Shown here in pieces: positions 31,263 through 39,721 of a stretch of 64,000 nt of DNA. The notes under the pieces were generated by a model that was not told where the DNA came from, searched no databases, and saw only the letters and a list, made by a program, of their open reading frames with translations. The stretch covers positions 2,851,580-2,915,579 of the forward strand of contig NZ_AP023054.1 of NCBI RefSeq assembly GCF_019703835.1, given 5' to 3'. The position numbers and the translations under genes were made by a program. Numbering within the stretch: position 1 is the stretch's first letter; the number at the start of each line of letters is the position of its first letter. This DNA comes from Thaumasiovibrio subtropicus (GTDB lineage: Bacteria > Pseudomonadota > Gammaproteobacteria > Enterobacterales > Vibrionaceae).

Positions 31263-32255
31263 ATGATGGCCTTTAGGATAATAGGTAGCGGAATGCGATT
31301 AGGCGATGACCACCTTAGCCGCAATCGCTTATCTGCTCAGCTCAATATTGATAGCAACACACTTGCCACGCGATTTGGTGTGAAAGAACGCTTTTGGGCA
31401 ACCAACCAACAAAGCGCGCTCACACTGGCGGCGGATGCGCTTCAACAGGCTTTCCAGCAAGCAAACTGTGAATGGCGAGATATCGATTTACTCATCTACG
31501 CCAGTGGCACTCAGCATCAAGCATTGCCTTACGATGCCGCGGCCTTGCTTCACCATCTCAGCTGCCCTGTGCCCATTGCTTCGTTTGATATTAACAGCAC
31601 CTGTCTCTCCTTTCTGACAGCACTCGATATGGCGCAAACCGCACTAATAGCTGGCCGATATCAGCGTATTGCGATTGTCAGCAGCGAGCTCGCCTCCCCA
31701 ACGACTCGATATCAGGAGGCAGAAGTTGCTTCGCTATTCAGTGATGGTGCGGCCGCTTTTATCATTGAAGCCTCACCCGAAGGGCAAGGTTTATCTGCAA
31801 CTAACTTTGAAACCCACCCCTGCGGTTACGACTATTGCCAAATCAAGGCCGGAGGAACGGGGCTCAATCCACGCCAGAATAGCTATGAACAGCTTCTTGC
31901 CGCGAGTCAATTTGAAATGCGAGGTCGCAAGCTCTTTCGTCATGCTGCCAAATTGCTGCCGACCTTTGTTGAACGCACTCTCAACAGTGCAGGCATTACC
32001 CTTGATCAGCTTGATGCCGTCATCCCACATCAAGCGAGTGCGTTAGCACTCGCTAAACTGCCGAAACTACTGCGCATCGACGCCGAAAAGATCAGTAATC
32101 ATATCAGTTGGCTGGGCAATCAGGTCTCCGCTTCTCTACCCACAATGTTGCATCTACAGCGCCAGCAATACGGAAAAAATGCGGCGGGGAAAAAAGTCCT
32201 ACTCGTTGGCACTGCCGCGGGGCTATCACTTGGTATGGGAGTGATCACCTTATGA
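31263..32255 (+). CDS. FabH-like 3-ketoacyl synthase III (OleA/KAS III type)
   Basis: First gene of a six-gene overlapping operon. This 330-residue thiolase-fold condensing enzyme keeps the full KAS III triad: Cys114 in NSTCLSF, His256 in VIPHQAS and Asn286 in LGNQVSASLP. RFGVKERFW near residue 37 matches the TGIxxRRxA region. It is not the housekeeping FabH by context (no plsX, fabD or acpP nearby). It probably makes a carbon-carbon bond between acyl units as in secondary metabolism, OleA, or pyrone-type enzymes. AAGGAAAG precedes the two tandem ATGs at 31263/31266; the second start is equally possible. Confidence 0.85.
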   Translation: MMAFRIIGSGMRLGDDHLSRNRLSAQLNIDSNTLATRFGVKERFWATNQQSALTLAADALQQAFQQANCEWRDIDLLIYASGTQHQALPYDAAALLHHLSCPVPIASFDINSTCLSFLTALDMAQTALIAGRYQRIAIVSSELASPTTRYQEAEVASLFSDGAAAFIIEASPEGQGLSATNFETHPCGYDYCQIKAGGTGLNPRQNSYEQLLAASQFEMRGRKLFRHAAKLLPTFVERTLNSAGITLDQLDAVIPHQASALALAKLPKLLRIDAEKISNHISWLGNQVSASLPTMLHLQRQQYGKNAAGKKVLLVGTAAGLSLGMGVITL

Positions 32256-33241
32256 CAACACTATTGATTACCGGCGGGACGGGCATGCTGGGCCAAGCCA
32301 TCATTCGTCAAGCACATCAAGACTACCCCATCCGCTTTATAGGGCGTAACCAAGCCAAATTGTCGCAAATCAGTGACCAGTACAAGGTAGAAGGTCAACA
32401 CGTTGATTTAGGGGATAAAGAAGCACTGATTCGCGCTTGCGAGAACATAGATGCTGTCATTCACTGCGCAGCGCTGTCCAGCCCGTGGGGAAAACCCGCA
32501 GCCTTTCATCAACACAATGTGACGGGCACGCAACACCTAATGGAAGCGATGCACGTCAATGGGGTTAAGACACTTATCCATGTTTCAACACCCAGTGTCT
32601 ATTTTGCTTATCGTGATGCAGAGAATATTAGCGAAGCACAGCCACTGCCGACGCAGTTTTGCAATCACTATGCCACCAGCAAAGCCGCAGCAGAGTCGGT
32701 CGTGTTAGCCGAAGATTTACATTCCACCATTTTACGACCGAGGGGGATTTTTGGCCCGGAAGACACCGCCATTGTGCCGCGCCTGCTGCGAGCAAGACGC
32801 CATGGTGTCCTGACCTTGCCATCGTCAAGGCAGCCGCTAATGGATTTAACCTACGTCGATAATGTCGCTGACGCCTGCCTACTTGCCTTAGAAACCACTG
32901 ACAAACGCCGTCGCGGTGAAATCTATAACATCACCAATGGGACACCCACCACGTTGCAGTCGGTGCTATCTCAGCTATTTGACGCACTCGGACAACCCGT
33001 GCGTTTTCGCCATTTATCCTATCCGTGGATAAAACCCTTGATTCACTTGGTGGAGCGCGTTTGCCAATGGTTACCTCACCAACCCGAGCCGGTTCTGACA
33101 CGCTACAGCGCAGCACTGCTGCATTACCACCAAACCCTCGACATCCGTAAAGCGCAACGTGAACTCGGTTATCACCCTCACGTATCACTCGAAGAAGGAA
33201 TTGAACGCTATGCCAAATGGTATCTCAGTCAGACTGCTTGA
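32252..33241 (+). CDS. NAD(P)-dependent extended SDR / epimerase-like oxidoreductase
   Basis: A 329-residue extended SDR with Rossmann motif TGGTGMLGQ at residues 7-15 and active site YATSK near residue 144. RPRGIFGPED and YVDNVADA match the 3beta-HSD/OleD-like branch. It would reduce a beta-keto product to a beta-hydroxy compound, or epimerise a sugar; the former fits the upstream condensing enzyme. ATG at 32252 overlaps the preceding stop (ATGA). A longer frame from 32108 is a shadow of the upstream gene. It overlaps the next gene by 32 bases. Confidence 0.87.
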   Translation: MTTLLITGGTGMLGQAIIRQAHQDYPIRFIGRNQAKLSQISDQYKVEGQHVDLGDKEALIRACENIDAVIHCAALSSPWGKPAAFHQHNVTGTQHLMEAMHVNGVKTLIHVSTPSVYFAYRDAENISEAQPLPTQFCNHYATSKAAAESVVLAEDLHSTILRPRGIFGPEDTAIVPRLLRARRHGVLTLPSSRQPLMDLTYVDNVADACLLALETTDKRRRGEIYNITNGTPTTLQSVLSQLFDALGQPVRFRHLSYPWIKPLIHLVERVCQWLPHQPEPVLTRYSAALLHYHQTLDIRKAQRELGYHPHVSLEEGIERYAKWYLSQTA

Positions 33242-34073
33242 AGTGGGTCACTGCACCCACCCAGGATTTGTGGTGAATCCTAAGCTCGGCCTGAAACCTC
33301 GTCGTTTCCCCGCAGGCATTGCGGTTATTCGCCATCCAAGCATGGGGGTGATCTTGTTTGATACGGGTTACCATCAAGGCTTTTTCGATGCCACGCGACA
33401 TTTTCCTGAAAAGTGCTACGCGATGACCACGCCCTGCCATTTCGATCAGACAGAGCACATCGTGACTCAACTCACGCAGATCGGCATCGAAAAGAGTGCC
33501 GTGCGCCATATTGTCCTGTCGCACTTTCACGCCGATCATATCGCTGCCGTCTGCGAGTTTCCTGAGGCGATACTCCACTGTCATCCACGAGGCATTGAGG
33601 CTTTGAGTAAAAAACCGCGATGGAAAGCGGTACGTAAAGGGTATCTCAATGCACTATTGCCAGCGTCGCAACGCAGCCAATGCCATTATCACTCGCAATT
33701 TTCTCGTCGTTTAGATGAGATACTGAAGACACCCGATCCCATCCCGCTATATGCGGCAAACTTGGATGACGACCACCAGCTTTACCTCGTTAATTTACCG
33801 GGCCATGCTGCGGGTCATCTTGGTCTATTGATCCGATTAGAAACCCAATGGCTTTTTCTCGTCGCTGATGCCTGCTGGCTGATCGATAACCTACGGGACA
33901 ATATTGATCAACACTGGATTGCTGGGATTATCTGCGATGATCGCAGCGCTTATCAGCAAACCTTGCAGGCGCTACGCCAGTGTTACCATACTCTGGGTGA
34001 CAAAATGATCCTCGTCCCTTCGCATTGCAGTGACACGCTAAATGCACTCAAACAGAAGGAATGGATGCGATGA
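33210..34073 (+). CDS. Metallo-beta-lactamase-fold hydrolase
   Basis: A 287-residue MBL-fold hydrolase with the zinc ligands LSHFHADH, LPGHAAGH, VADACW (bridging Asp) and PSHCSD, a complete dinuclear site. It resembles the lactonase/quorum-quenching type MBL group in length. In the operon it occupies the place of a hydrolase that could release a thioester or open a lactone. The ATG at 33210 overlaps the upstream gene by 32 bases, and its stop overlaps the ATG of the next gene. Confidence 0.88.
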   Translation: MPNGISVRLLEVGHCTHPGFVVNPKLGLKPRRFPAGIAVIRHPSMGVILFDTGYHQGFFDATRHFPEKCYAMTTPCHFDQTEHIVTQLTQIGIEKSAVRHIVLSHFHADHIAAVCEFPEAILHCHPRGIEALSKKPRWKAVRKGYLNALLPASQRSQCHYHSQFSRRLDEILKTPDPIPLYAANLDDDHQLYLVNLPGHAAGHLGLLIRLETQWLFLVADACWLIDNLRDNIDQHWIAGIICDDRSAYQQTLQALRQCYHTLGDKMILVPSHCSDTLNALKQKEWMR

Positions 34074-35362
34074 AAGCGCTAACATTTGCCAAGGATTTTA
34101 TGCATGCACGTTGGCCTCGGTTTCGCCATCGCGCTCAACTTGAACAATGGCAACAACGACGCCTTTCTCAACAGCTCGATTGGGTATGCGCCCACTCACC
34201 TTTCTACGCCCCCTATCGAGGTCGCGCATTAACGGATTTTCCTATCATGGACAAAGCCACCATGATGGACAATCTCGATAGCCTCAACACACAAGGCTTA
34301 TCCAGTACTGACTTAATGGCGACCGCATTACACGCCGAGCAGTCACGTCAGTTTAGTGATTCCAAGCTGGGCAATATAACCGTTGGACTCTCCTCCGGAA
34401 CGTCTGGAAGGCGAGGTCTGTTTCTCGCCAGTGATGATGAACGCGCGTTATGGGCGGCAAGCATAACCGGTAAACTGTTACCTTCATTAGTAAAAAAGCA
34501 GCGCATTGCCCTATTGCTACGCGCTGATAGCCCGCTTTATCACAGTGTAAAACGTGGACGCATCGCCTTTCACTACTGCGATCTCACGCAACCACTCTCG
34601 ACGTGGTTACCTCAACTAGAGGGTTTCAACCCCACACTCATGGTTGGCAGTGCGCAAGCGTTAATGTTGGCCGCCTCGCATCAAAAAACGCTCGCCCCTG
34701 ATCGCGTCATCTCTGGAGCAGAAGTACTGACTCAAGAGGATCGGCATTGGCTTGAAGCGCAACTGCGCTGTGATGTGCATGAAATCTATCAATGTACCGA
34801 AGGCTTTTTAGCGTGCAGTGATCAACATGGCACGCTGCGTTGGAATGAAGATCTGATCTATCTGGAAAAAGAGTGGATCGATACAGACAAAACACACTAC
34901 GTGCCGATCATCACCGATCTAAAGCGTACGACACAGCCCATTATTCGCTACCGACTTGATGACATCATTGAACATCGGCAAGATGACGGCATATTTGCAG
35001 CGATTAACCGCATTGTAGGGCGATGCGGCGACTGCTTTTCATTGCCTGCGGCAAACACTGAGCAAAAAGCCATCTCTGTGCTACCTGATTTGATCAGCCG
35101 CACCATAACCCTGCACGCCTTCCCACAGTGTAATTACCGTATCAGCCAAATCGGTCATGCACTAGTGAGTGTTGAAGCGCCTAACGAGCAACACCACGTG
35201 ATCGCTAAGGGTTTACAAGCCCTGTTTAAACAACTTGGCAGCAGCGATATACAGTTTCAATTTGCCCCAGAGCCCCTATGGCAACCCAGTGTTAAACAGC
35301 GTCGCGTCGTTAACCAACACAATCCGCCATTCGCCGCTTCAACACTAAGGAGCATGCCATGA
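34070..35362 (+). CDS. F390 synthetase/PaaK-like adenylate-forming ligase
   Basis: A 430-residue ANL-superfamily enzyme. Motifs are the P-loop VGLSSGTSGRRG near residue 105, GAEVLT, YQCTEG near residue 240, and ITDLKRTTQPIIRYRLDD. It resembles coenzyme F390 synthetase and phenylacetate-CoA ligase rather than standard acyl-CoA synthetases. It would activate a carboxylate as acyl-adenylate; the acceptor is unknown. ATG at 34070 overlaps the MBL stop (ATGA) and has AAGGA upstream; the ATG at 34061 is too close to that site. It ends in ATGA overlap with the ATP-grasp gene. Confidence 0.85.
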   Translation: MKALTFAKDFMHARWPRFRHRAQLEQWQQRRLSQQLDWVCAHSPFYAPYRGRALTDFPIMDKATMMDNLDSLNTQGLSSTDLMATALHAEQSRQFSDSKLGNITVGLSSGTSGRRGLFLASDDERALWAASITGKLLPSLVKKQRIALLLRADSPLYHSVKRGRIAFHYCDLTQPLSTWLPQLEGFNPTLMVGSAQALMLAASHQKTLAPDRVISGAEVLTQEDRHWLEAQLRCDVHEIYQCTEGFLACSDQHGTLRWNEDLIYLEKEWIDTDKTHYVPIITDLKRTTQPIIRYRLDDIIEHRQDDGIFAAINRIVGRCGDCFSLPAANTEQKAISVLPDLISRTITLHAFPQCNYRISQIGHALVSVEAPNEQHHVIAKGLQALFKQLGSSDIQFQFAPEPLWQPSVKQRRVVNQHNPPFAASTLRSMP

Positions 35363-36459
35363 ACATTCTCATTACCGGTGCACGTGCGCCTGTTGCGGTA
35401 GAGTGGGTCAATATCCTGCGACAAGCAGGAAATAAGCATCGCGTCTGGCTTGCGGACAGCCTACGTTGGCCTCTAGGACGATTTGCAAAGGATATCGAAG
35501 GCTTCTTTCGCTACCCCGCGCCGCGCTTTACTCCGCAGAGCTGTGTTCACGCCATTGCCAGTTTCTGTCAGCAGCAGCGTATTGATTTGGTCATTCCAAC
35601 CTGTGAAGAGGTCTTCCATCTTTCCCAATACCCGCATGATCAACTGCCACTGTTTGCACCGAATCACCGTCTATTGAGCCAACTCCATAATAAATATGCC
35701 GCTCTTCAACTCATTAACAACATCGCTGGTGTTTCTGTACCAGAAACCCGGCTCCTTCAGCATCGAGATCAACTGGCACAATACCCAGATCACTTACTCA
35801 AGCCTGTTTTTAGTCGATTTGGCGAAGCGGTGATCTATCCCGGCCAATGCCGAGCCAACTGTCAGCCATCCTCAACACAACCTTGGGTTGCCCAGCGTAT
35901 GCTTGATGGCGAACCGATCTGCAACTACGCCATATATACGCACGGTCGTCTCATTGCCCATCAAGCTTATCGTCCCTTATGGGGCTTAAATGGCAGTGCG
36001 GCCACCGCATTTGCACCTTATGACAATGCGGAGCTCGCTCGCTTTATGCAGCACTTTGGTCAACACACTCAATATCATGGCCAAGTTGCGTTCGATTTTA
36101 TTGAAAAGGACAACCAGCTGTTCGTGATTGAGTGCAATCCTCGCGCAACCAGTGGCCTACATCTCCTCGCCAAAGGCATTTCTCTCGATAGCAAAGGGAA
36201 TTGGAGAACCCAGCCTTACAAAGCTACTTTGCAACACATTGGCTTGCCATTGTTCGGGCTGTTTACCAAACAAGCTCTTCAAGACAATAACTTCCGGGGG
36301 TTACTCAATACTTATCGGCAAGGAGAAGCGGTTTTAACAGAGGCAGCGTTACCGCCATTGGCCTCAACGCTCAGTTTTATCGCGTTGTGGGTCGAAAGCC
36401 TGCGTCAAGGCTGCTCCCTGACACGTGCATCGACATGGGATATTGAATGGAACGGATAA
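35359..36459 (+). CDS. ATP-grasp carboxylate-amine ligase
   Basis: A 366-residue ATP-grasp fold protein. The N-terminal Rossmann-like part begins MNILITGARAPVAVEW, followed by LVIPTCEE. The central ATP-grasp region has HLLKPVFSRFGEAV and the metal-binding motif VIECNPRATSGLH near residue 255. ATP-grasp enzymes join a carboxylate to an amine or thiol via acyl-phosphate, so this enzyme could make a peptide or amide bond. It starts within the stop codon of the ligase gene (ATGA) and overlaps the last gene by 13 bases. Confidence 0.85.
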   Translation: MNILITGARAPVAVEWVNILRQAGNKHRVWLADSLRWPLGRFAKDIEGFFRYPAPRFTPQSCVHAIASFCQQQRIDLVIPTCEEVFHLSQYPHDQLPLFAPNHRLLSQLHNKYAALQLINNIAGVSVPETRLLQHRDQLAQYPDHLLKPVFSRFGEAVIYPGQCRANCQPSSTQPWVAQRMLDGEPICNYAIYTHGRLIAHQAYRPLWGLNGSAATAFAPYDNAELARFMQHFGQHTQYHGQVAFDFIEKDNQLFVIECNPRATSGLHLLAKGISLDSKGNWRTQPYKATLQHIGLPLFGLFTKQALQDNNFRGLLNTYRQGEAVLTEAALPPLASTLSFIALWVESLRQGCSLTRASTWDIEWNG

Positions 36460-37553
36460 ATCATACCGAGGCGTGGCAAAACGCATTTACTACTCTCATG
36501 CAGCAAAAAGGGGGATGCGCTATCGAGCGTTTGGCGTGTCAGTTTGCCCAATACACCGTGAACAACCAGCGGTACTTTTCCACCCTCAGTGAGCCAAAAG
36601 AGAACAACTGCTATGTGGTCGCGCCCTCTACACTCTTACTGGGATACGGCCAAGATGAATTGATTAAGCTCACTCATCCTATTCAACGCGCGGCCAGCAA
36701 GCTATTGCTTAAACTGGCCTCACTCCCCCTACGTTGGGCCAAGGTAGATAAACTACAGGTACTGAACAACCAATGCCTCTCCACCAATATGTATGATGAG
36801 AGCTGGCAGCAAACCGATATAAGCCAACTACGCAACCACGCACTTGAACGCGCCCCTCAACATGCATTGATGCTGCGCTCGCTCAATACCATTCAGCAAC
36901 CCAAACTCATTGCCTCACTAAAGAGAGACAATTGGTTACCCATAGTAACGAGGCAAGTGTACGTGCTCACGCCAGACGGCAAACCGGGCACAGACTTTAA
37001 ACAAGATACGCGTCTGGCGAACCAAGCGGGTTGGCATTATCGCCCTCTTCAGGGCCGAGACGAGTTTCAATGGGCCAAACGCTACTACGACATGCTCTAC
37101 TTAGAGAAATACAGTCAACACAATATTCGTTTTACCCTTGAGTATATGGAAACCATGCAGGCTCAAGGATTGATGCAGTTCGTTGGCTTGTTCCAAGACA
37201 TGCCATCGAGTGAAGGGAAAACAGCGACCTTGCGAGGTGCAGTGGGCTTTGTGGTGCAAGACAACACCATGACCACACCGGTTTTTGGTTTCGATACGAC
37301 TCGCCCTCAAGCAGAACAACTGTATCGGCGGTTATCGTGGTACACCCTCGATTATGCTCACCGCCACCAGCTCAGCTTTAACCTTAGCGCTGGCGCGCCC
37401 CACTATAAACGTAGTCGCCATGCTAAGCCGACCATCGAGTGCAGCTATGTGTATGTGGCACACTTATCCATGCTGCAACGAATGGTTTGGCAGACATTGA
37501 GTCAACTCACACGTCGTTTCTATGCGCCCATGTTGGAGAAAAATCAGTTGTAA
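36447..37553 (+). CDS. FemAB/BioF2-like acyltransferase (GNAT fold)
   Basis: The last gene of the operon, 368 residues. The N-terminal half (about 1-170) shows no recognised motif. The C-terminal half (YDMLYLEKYSQHNIRFTLEYM, near 210-230, and YTLDYAHRHQLSFNLSAGAPHYKRSR, near 310-335, given here in part) resembles the Acetyltransf_6/BioF2-like GNAT group. It probably transfers an acyl or aminoacyl group to an amine. It overlaps the ATP-grasp gene by 13 bases. Recognition is weaker than for its neighbours. Confidence 0.65.
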   Translation: MERINHTEAWQNAFTTLMQQKGGCAIERLACQFAQYTVNNQRYFSTLSEPKENNCYVVAPSTLLLGYGQDELIKLTHPIQRAASKLLLKLASLPLRWAKVDKLQVLNNQCLSTNMYDESWQQTDISQLRNHALERAPQHALMLRSLNTIQQPKLIASLKRDNWLPIVTRQVYVLTPDGKPGTDFKQDTRLANQAGWHYRPLQGRDEFQWAKRYYDMLYLEKYSQHNIRFTLEYMETMQAQGLMQFVGLFQDMPSSEGKTATLRGAVGFVVQDNTMTTPVFGFDTTRPQAEQLYRRLSWYTLDYAHRHQLSFNLSAGAPHYKRSRHAKPTIECSYVYVAHLSMLQRMVWQTLSQLTRRFYAPMLEKNQL

Positions 37554-37555
37554 CA

Positions 37556-37585
37556 ATAAAAAAGGAGAATCTGAGATTCTCCTTT
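37556..37585. terminator. Terminator between the operon and the NSS transporter gene
   Basis: GGAGAATC and GATTCTCC form an 8-bp stem with loop TGA. Six A precede it, so it is a strong terminator for the minus strand; TTT follows it on the plus strand, making it weaker for the biosynthetic operon. Confidence 0.8.
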
Positions 37586-37612
37586 CGGTCCATGATGGGA
37601 TTACTAAGACGA

Positions 37613-38959
37613 TTAAATGGTGACCCAAAGTACGGTGAAGACCAAGACAGGACAAACAAACTTCACGTACCAAGGCCAGATGCGCCCATAGAGTGACTGT
37701 GCAAAATCCGGATCTCCTTGCAGAATTTCATTCATCTTGCCGTTACGAGACCATACCCAGCCGCCAAATAGACAGAAGAGCAACGCAGCAAACGGTTGGA
37801 AATATTGTGTCGCAATGGTCGCCACCATCCCAAACATACCCGGGAAGTTAAACACCAATACAATACTAAACAAACCAATCACGCCACCCAGCAACCAACT
37901 TGTTTTACCGCGAGAGACACCGCTACGCTCGCTGACCAACGCCACTGGACATTCCAACATCGAAATCGAAGAGGTCAACGCCGCCACTGTCATCAATACA
38001 AAGAACACCAGCGCAACAATGTCACCCACATAACCCAACTTATCAAACAGCAAGGGCAATACACTAAACACAAGCGTATCAGAGTCGATCAACTGGTTAT
38101 TGGCATCATAAATTTCAACACCATTTTGCATCGCGACAAACATGGCCGGTAATACAACCAAGCCTGCTAAAAACGCCACCCCTGTATCAACCAAGGTCAC
38201 AGACATGGCCGTTTTAGGTAAGGATTCTGATTTGCTTAGGTAAGAACCATAGATCAGCATTGAACAGCCACCAATGGTCAAAGAAAAGAAACCTTGTCCC
38301 ATCGCTGCGAGGATTAAATCTTTATCCCAGATACGGCTAAAATCGGGCACCAGATAGTGTTTCAAACCTTCAACGGCACCTTGCTGCGTCATGATGTAGA
38401 CAAACATCATCACAAACAGAGCAAGCAGTGCAGGCATGAGACGTTTCGACCACTTCTCGATGCCCTGCTTGACGCCACCTTTAACAATCAAGATGGTCAG
38501 TAAATAGAACAGCACGACACCAAAGATATTACGGCCAACGCTGAAGCCTTTGAGCCATTCTGCTGCCGAGGTTAATCCCGCAAGGTGTGCCGCTGCCCCT
38601 AGCATCGACGCGACAAGCCAGCCGGCAACCACACTATAAAACGCAAGGACTAAACAAGGCACGGCCAAGCCAATCCAGCCCACCCCTTCACCCAACATTT
38701 TGGTTAAGGGCGTTTTCCCTACCGCGCGCATACTGTCGATCGGGTTTGCTTGACCATGACGACCAATCGCCATCTCAACCAATAGCATTGGGTAAGCAAC
38801 AATCAAAATTAAAAGGAGATAGATAAAAAGGAAAGCGCCGCCGCCGTTAGACGCAGCTTGGGTTGGAAACCCCCAGATATTGCCAAGGCCTACCGCAGCA
38901 CCAGCGGCCGCCAATACAAACCCTAATCGGGAGCTAAAATGTTCGCGTTGCATCGCCAC
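37613..38959 (-). CDS. Sodium-dependent transporter, NSS/SNF family
   Basis: A 448-residue inner-membrane sodium symporter of the LeuT-fold NSS family, with about 11-12 membrane segments. The N-terminal signature SSRLGFVLAAAGAAVGLGNIWGFP carries the Na+-binding G-x-G-N motif. Bacterial members transport amino acids such as leucine, tyrosine or tryptophan; the substrate here cannot be read. Its gene converges on the six-gene operon, so any link to that pathway is circumstantial. Confidence 0.92.
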   Translation of the reverse strand: MAMQREHFSSRLGFVLAAAGAAVGLGNIWGFPTQAASNGGGAFLFIYLLLILIVAYPMLLVEMAIGRHGQANPIDSMRAVGKTPLTKMLGEGVGWIGLAVPCLVLAFYSVVAGWLVASMLGAAAHLAGLTSAAEWLKGFSVGRNIFGVVLFYLLTILIVKGGVKQGIEKWSKRLMPALLALFVMMFVYIMTQQGAVEGLKHYLVPDFSRIWDKDLILAAMGQGFFSLTIGGCSMLIYGSYLSKSESLPKTAMSVTLVDTGVAFLAGLVVLPAMFVAMQNGVEIYDANNQLIDSDTLVFSVLPLLFDKLGYVGDIVALVFFVLMTVAALTSSISMLECPVALVSERSGVSRGKTSWLLGGVIGLFSIVLVFNFPGMFGMVATIATQYFQPFAALLFCLFGGWVWSRNGKMNEILQGDPDFAQSLYGRIWPWYVKFVCPVLVFTVLWVTI

Positions 38960-39228
38960 ACCTCAAATAAACTAGCGAGCTAGTACACTAGTCTTTAAGT
39001 GTATTGAGTACAAGCCCAATAGCAAAATAAATCCCTAAATTTTGTAAACCAGCCATTACGAAATGGTGAGTTTTTGTACTGATTCGGTATTACTGACACG
39101 CCAACTCGGGATAACCGCAACCATTTACATATCAGCGGCATTAGTTACACATCGACATACATCACAATTTAAGTTCCATAATAACCCCTGCTATCTTCCC
39201 CTCTCCTTAAATGATTGGGAGGTTTACC
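38960..39228. other. Divergent promoter region
   Basis: This 269-base region separates the NSS gene from the PsiE-like gene. It presumably holds both promoters; no clear operator or RNA was found. TAAATGATTGGGAGG at its end is the ribosome-binding site of the PsiE gene. Confidence 0.35.
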
Positions 39229-39681
39229 ATGAAACAACATACTGACGACAAGATGATTGATGCCTTCCACCGGGTCATTCACTTGTCAGTAAAACTCTTA
39301 GCACTGTTCATGGTTGTATTGATTGTGATGGGTGTGCTAGATGTCGGCTGGACGATGGCACAAAAACTGATGCACCCTCCTCACTTTGTCTTGAAGGTAT
39401 CAGATCTACTCGCGCTATTTGGCGCTTTCATGGCGGTGTTAATTGCCATTGAAATCTTCATCAACATCACAGTCTACCTGAGAGAAGAAGTGATCCACGT
39501 GAAGATCGTTATTGCCACCGCGTTGATGGCAGCCGCACGAAAAGTCATTGTGCTTGACTTAGAGAAATACGACGCATGGCAAGTGGCATCATTGGCATTG
39601 GTTTTCTTTGCTGCATCGTTTGCGTACTGGTTTGTTCATCAAATACCGTCAAAAGACAAAGTACACGAAACGCTTGATTAA
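39229..39681 (+). CDS. PsiE-family membrane protein
   Basis: A 150-residue inner-membrane protein with about four hydrophobic segments, matching the phosphate-starvation-inducible PsiE family (motif ATALMAAARKVIVLDLEK). Function is unknown beyond induction by phosphate or carbon starvation in E. coli. The ATG at 39229 has a strong GGGAGG site; an upstream ATG at 39211 has none. No Pho-box was recognised upstream. Confidence 0.85.
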   Translation: MKQHTDDKMIDAFHRVIHLSVKLLALFMVVLIVMGVLDVGWTMAQKLMHPPHFVLKVSDLLALFGAFMAVLIAIEIFINITVYLREEVIHVKIVIATALMAAARKVIVLDLEKYDAWQVASLALVFFAASFAYWFVHQIPSKDKVHETLD

Positions 39682-39721
39682 GCGATAGCAACTCCGTTTT
39701 TGCGCCTAGATATATTCAAAC

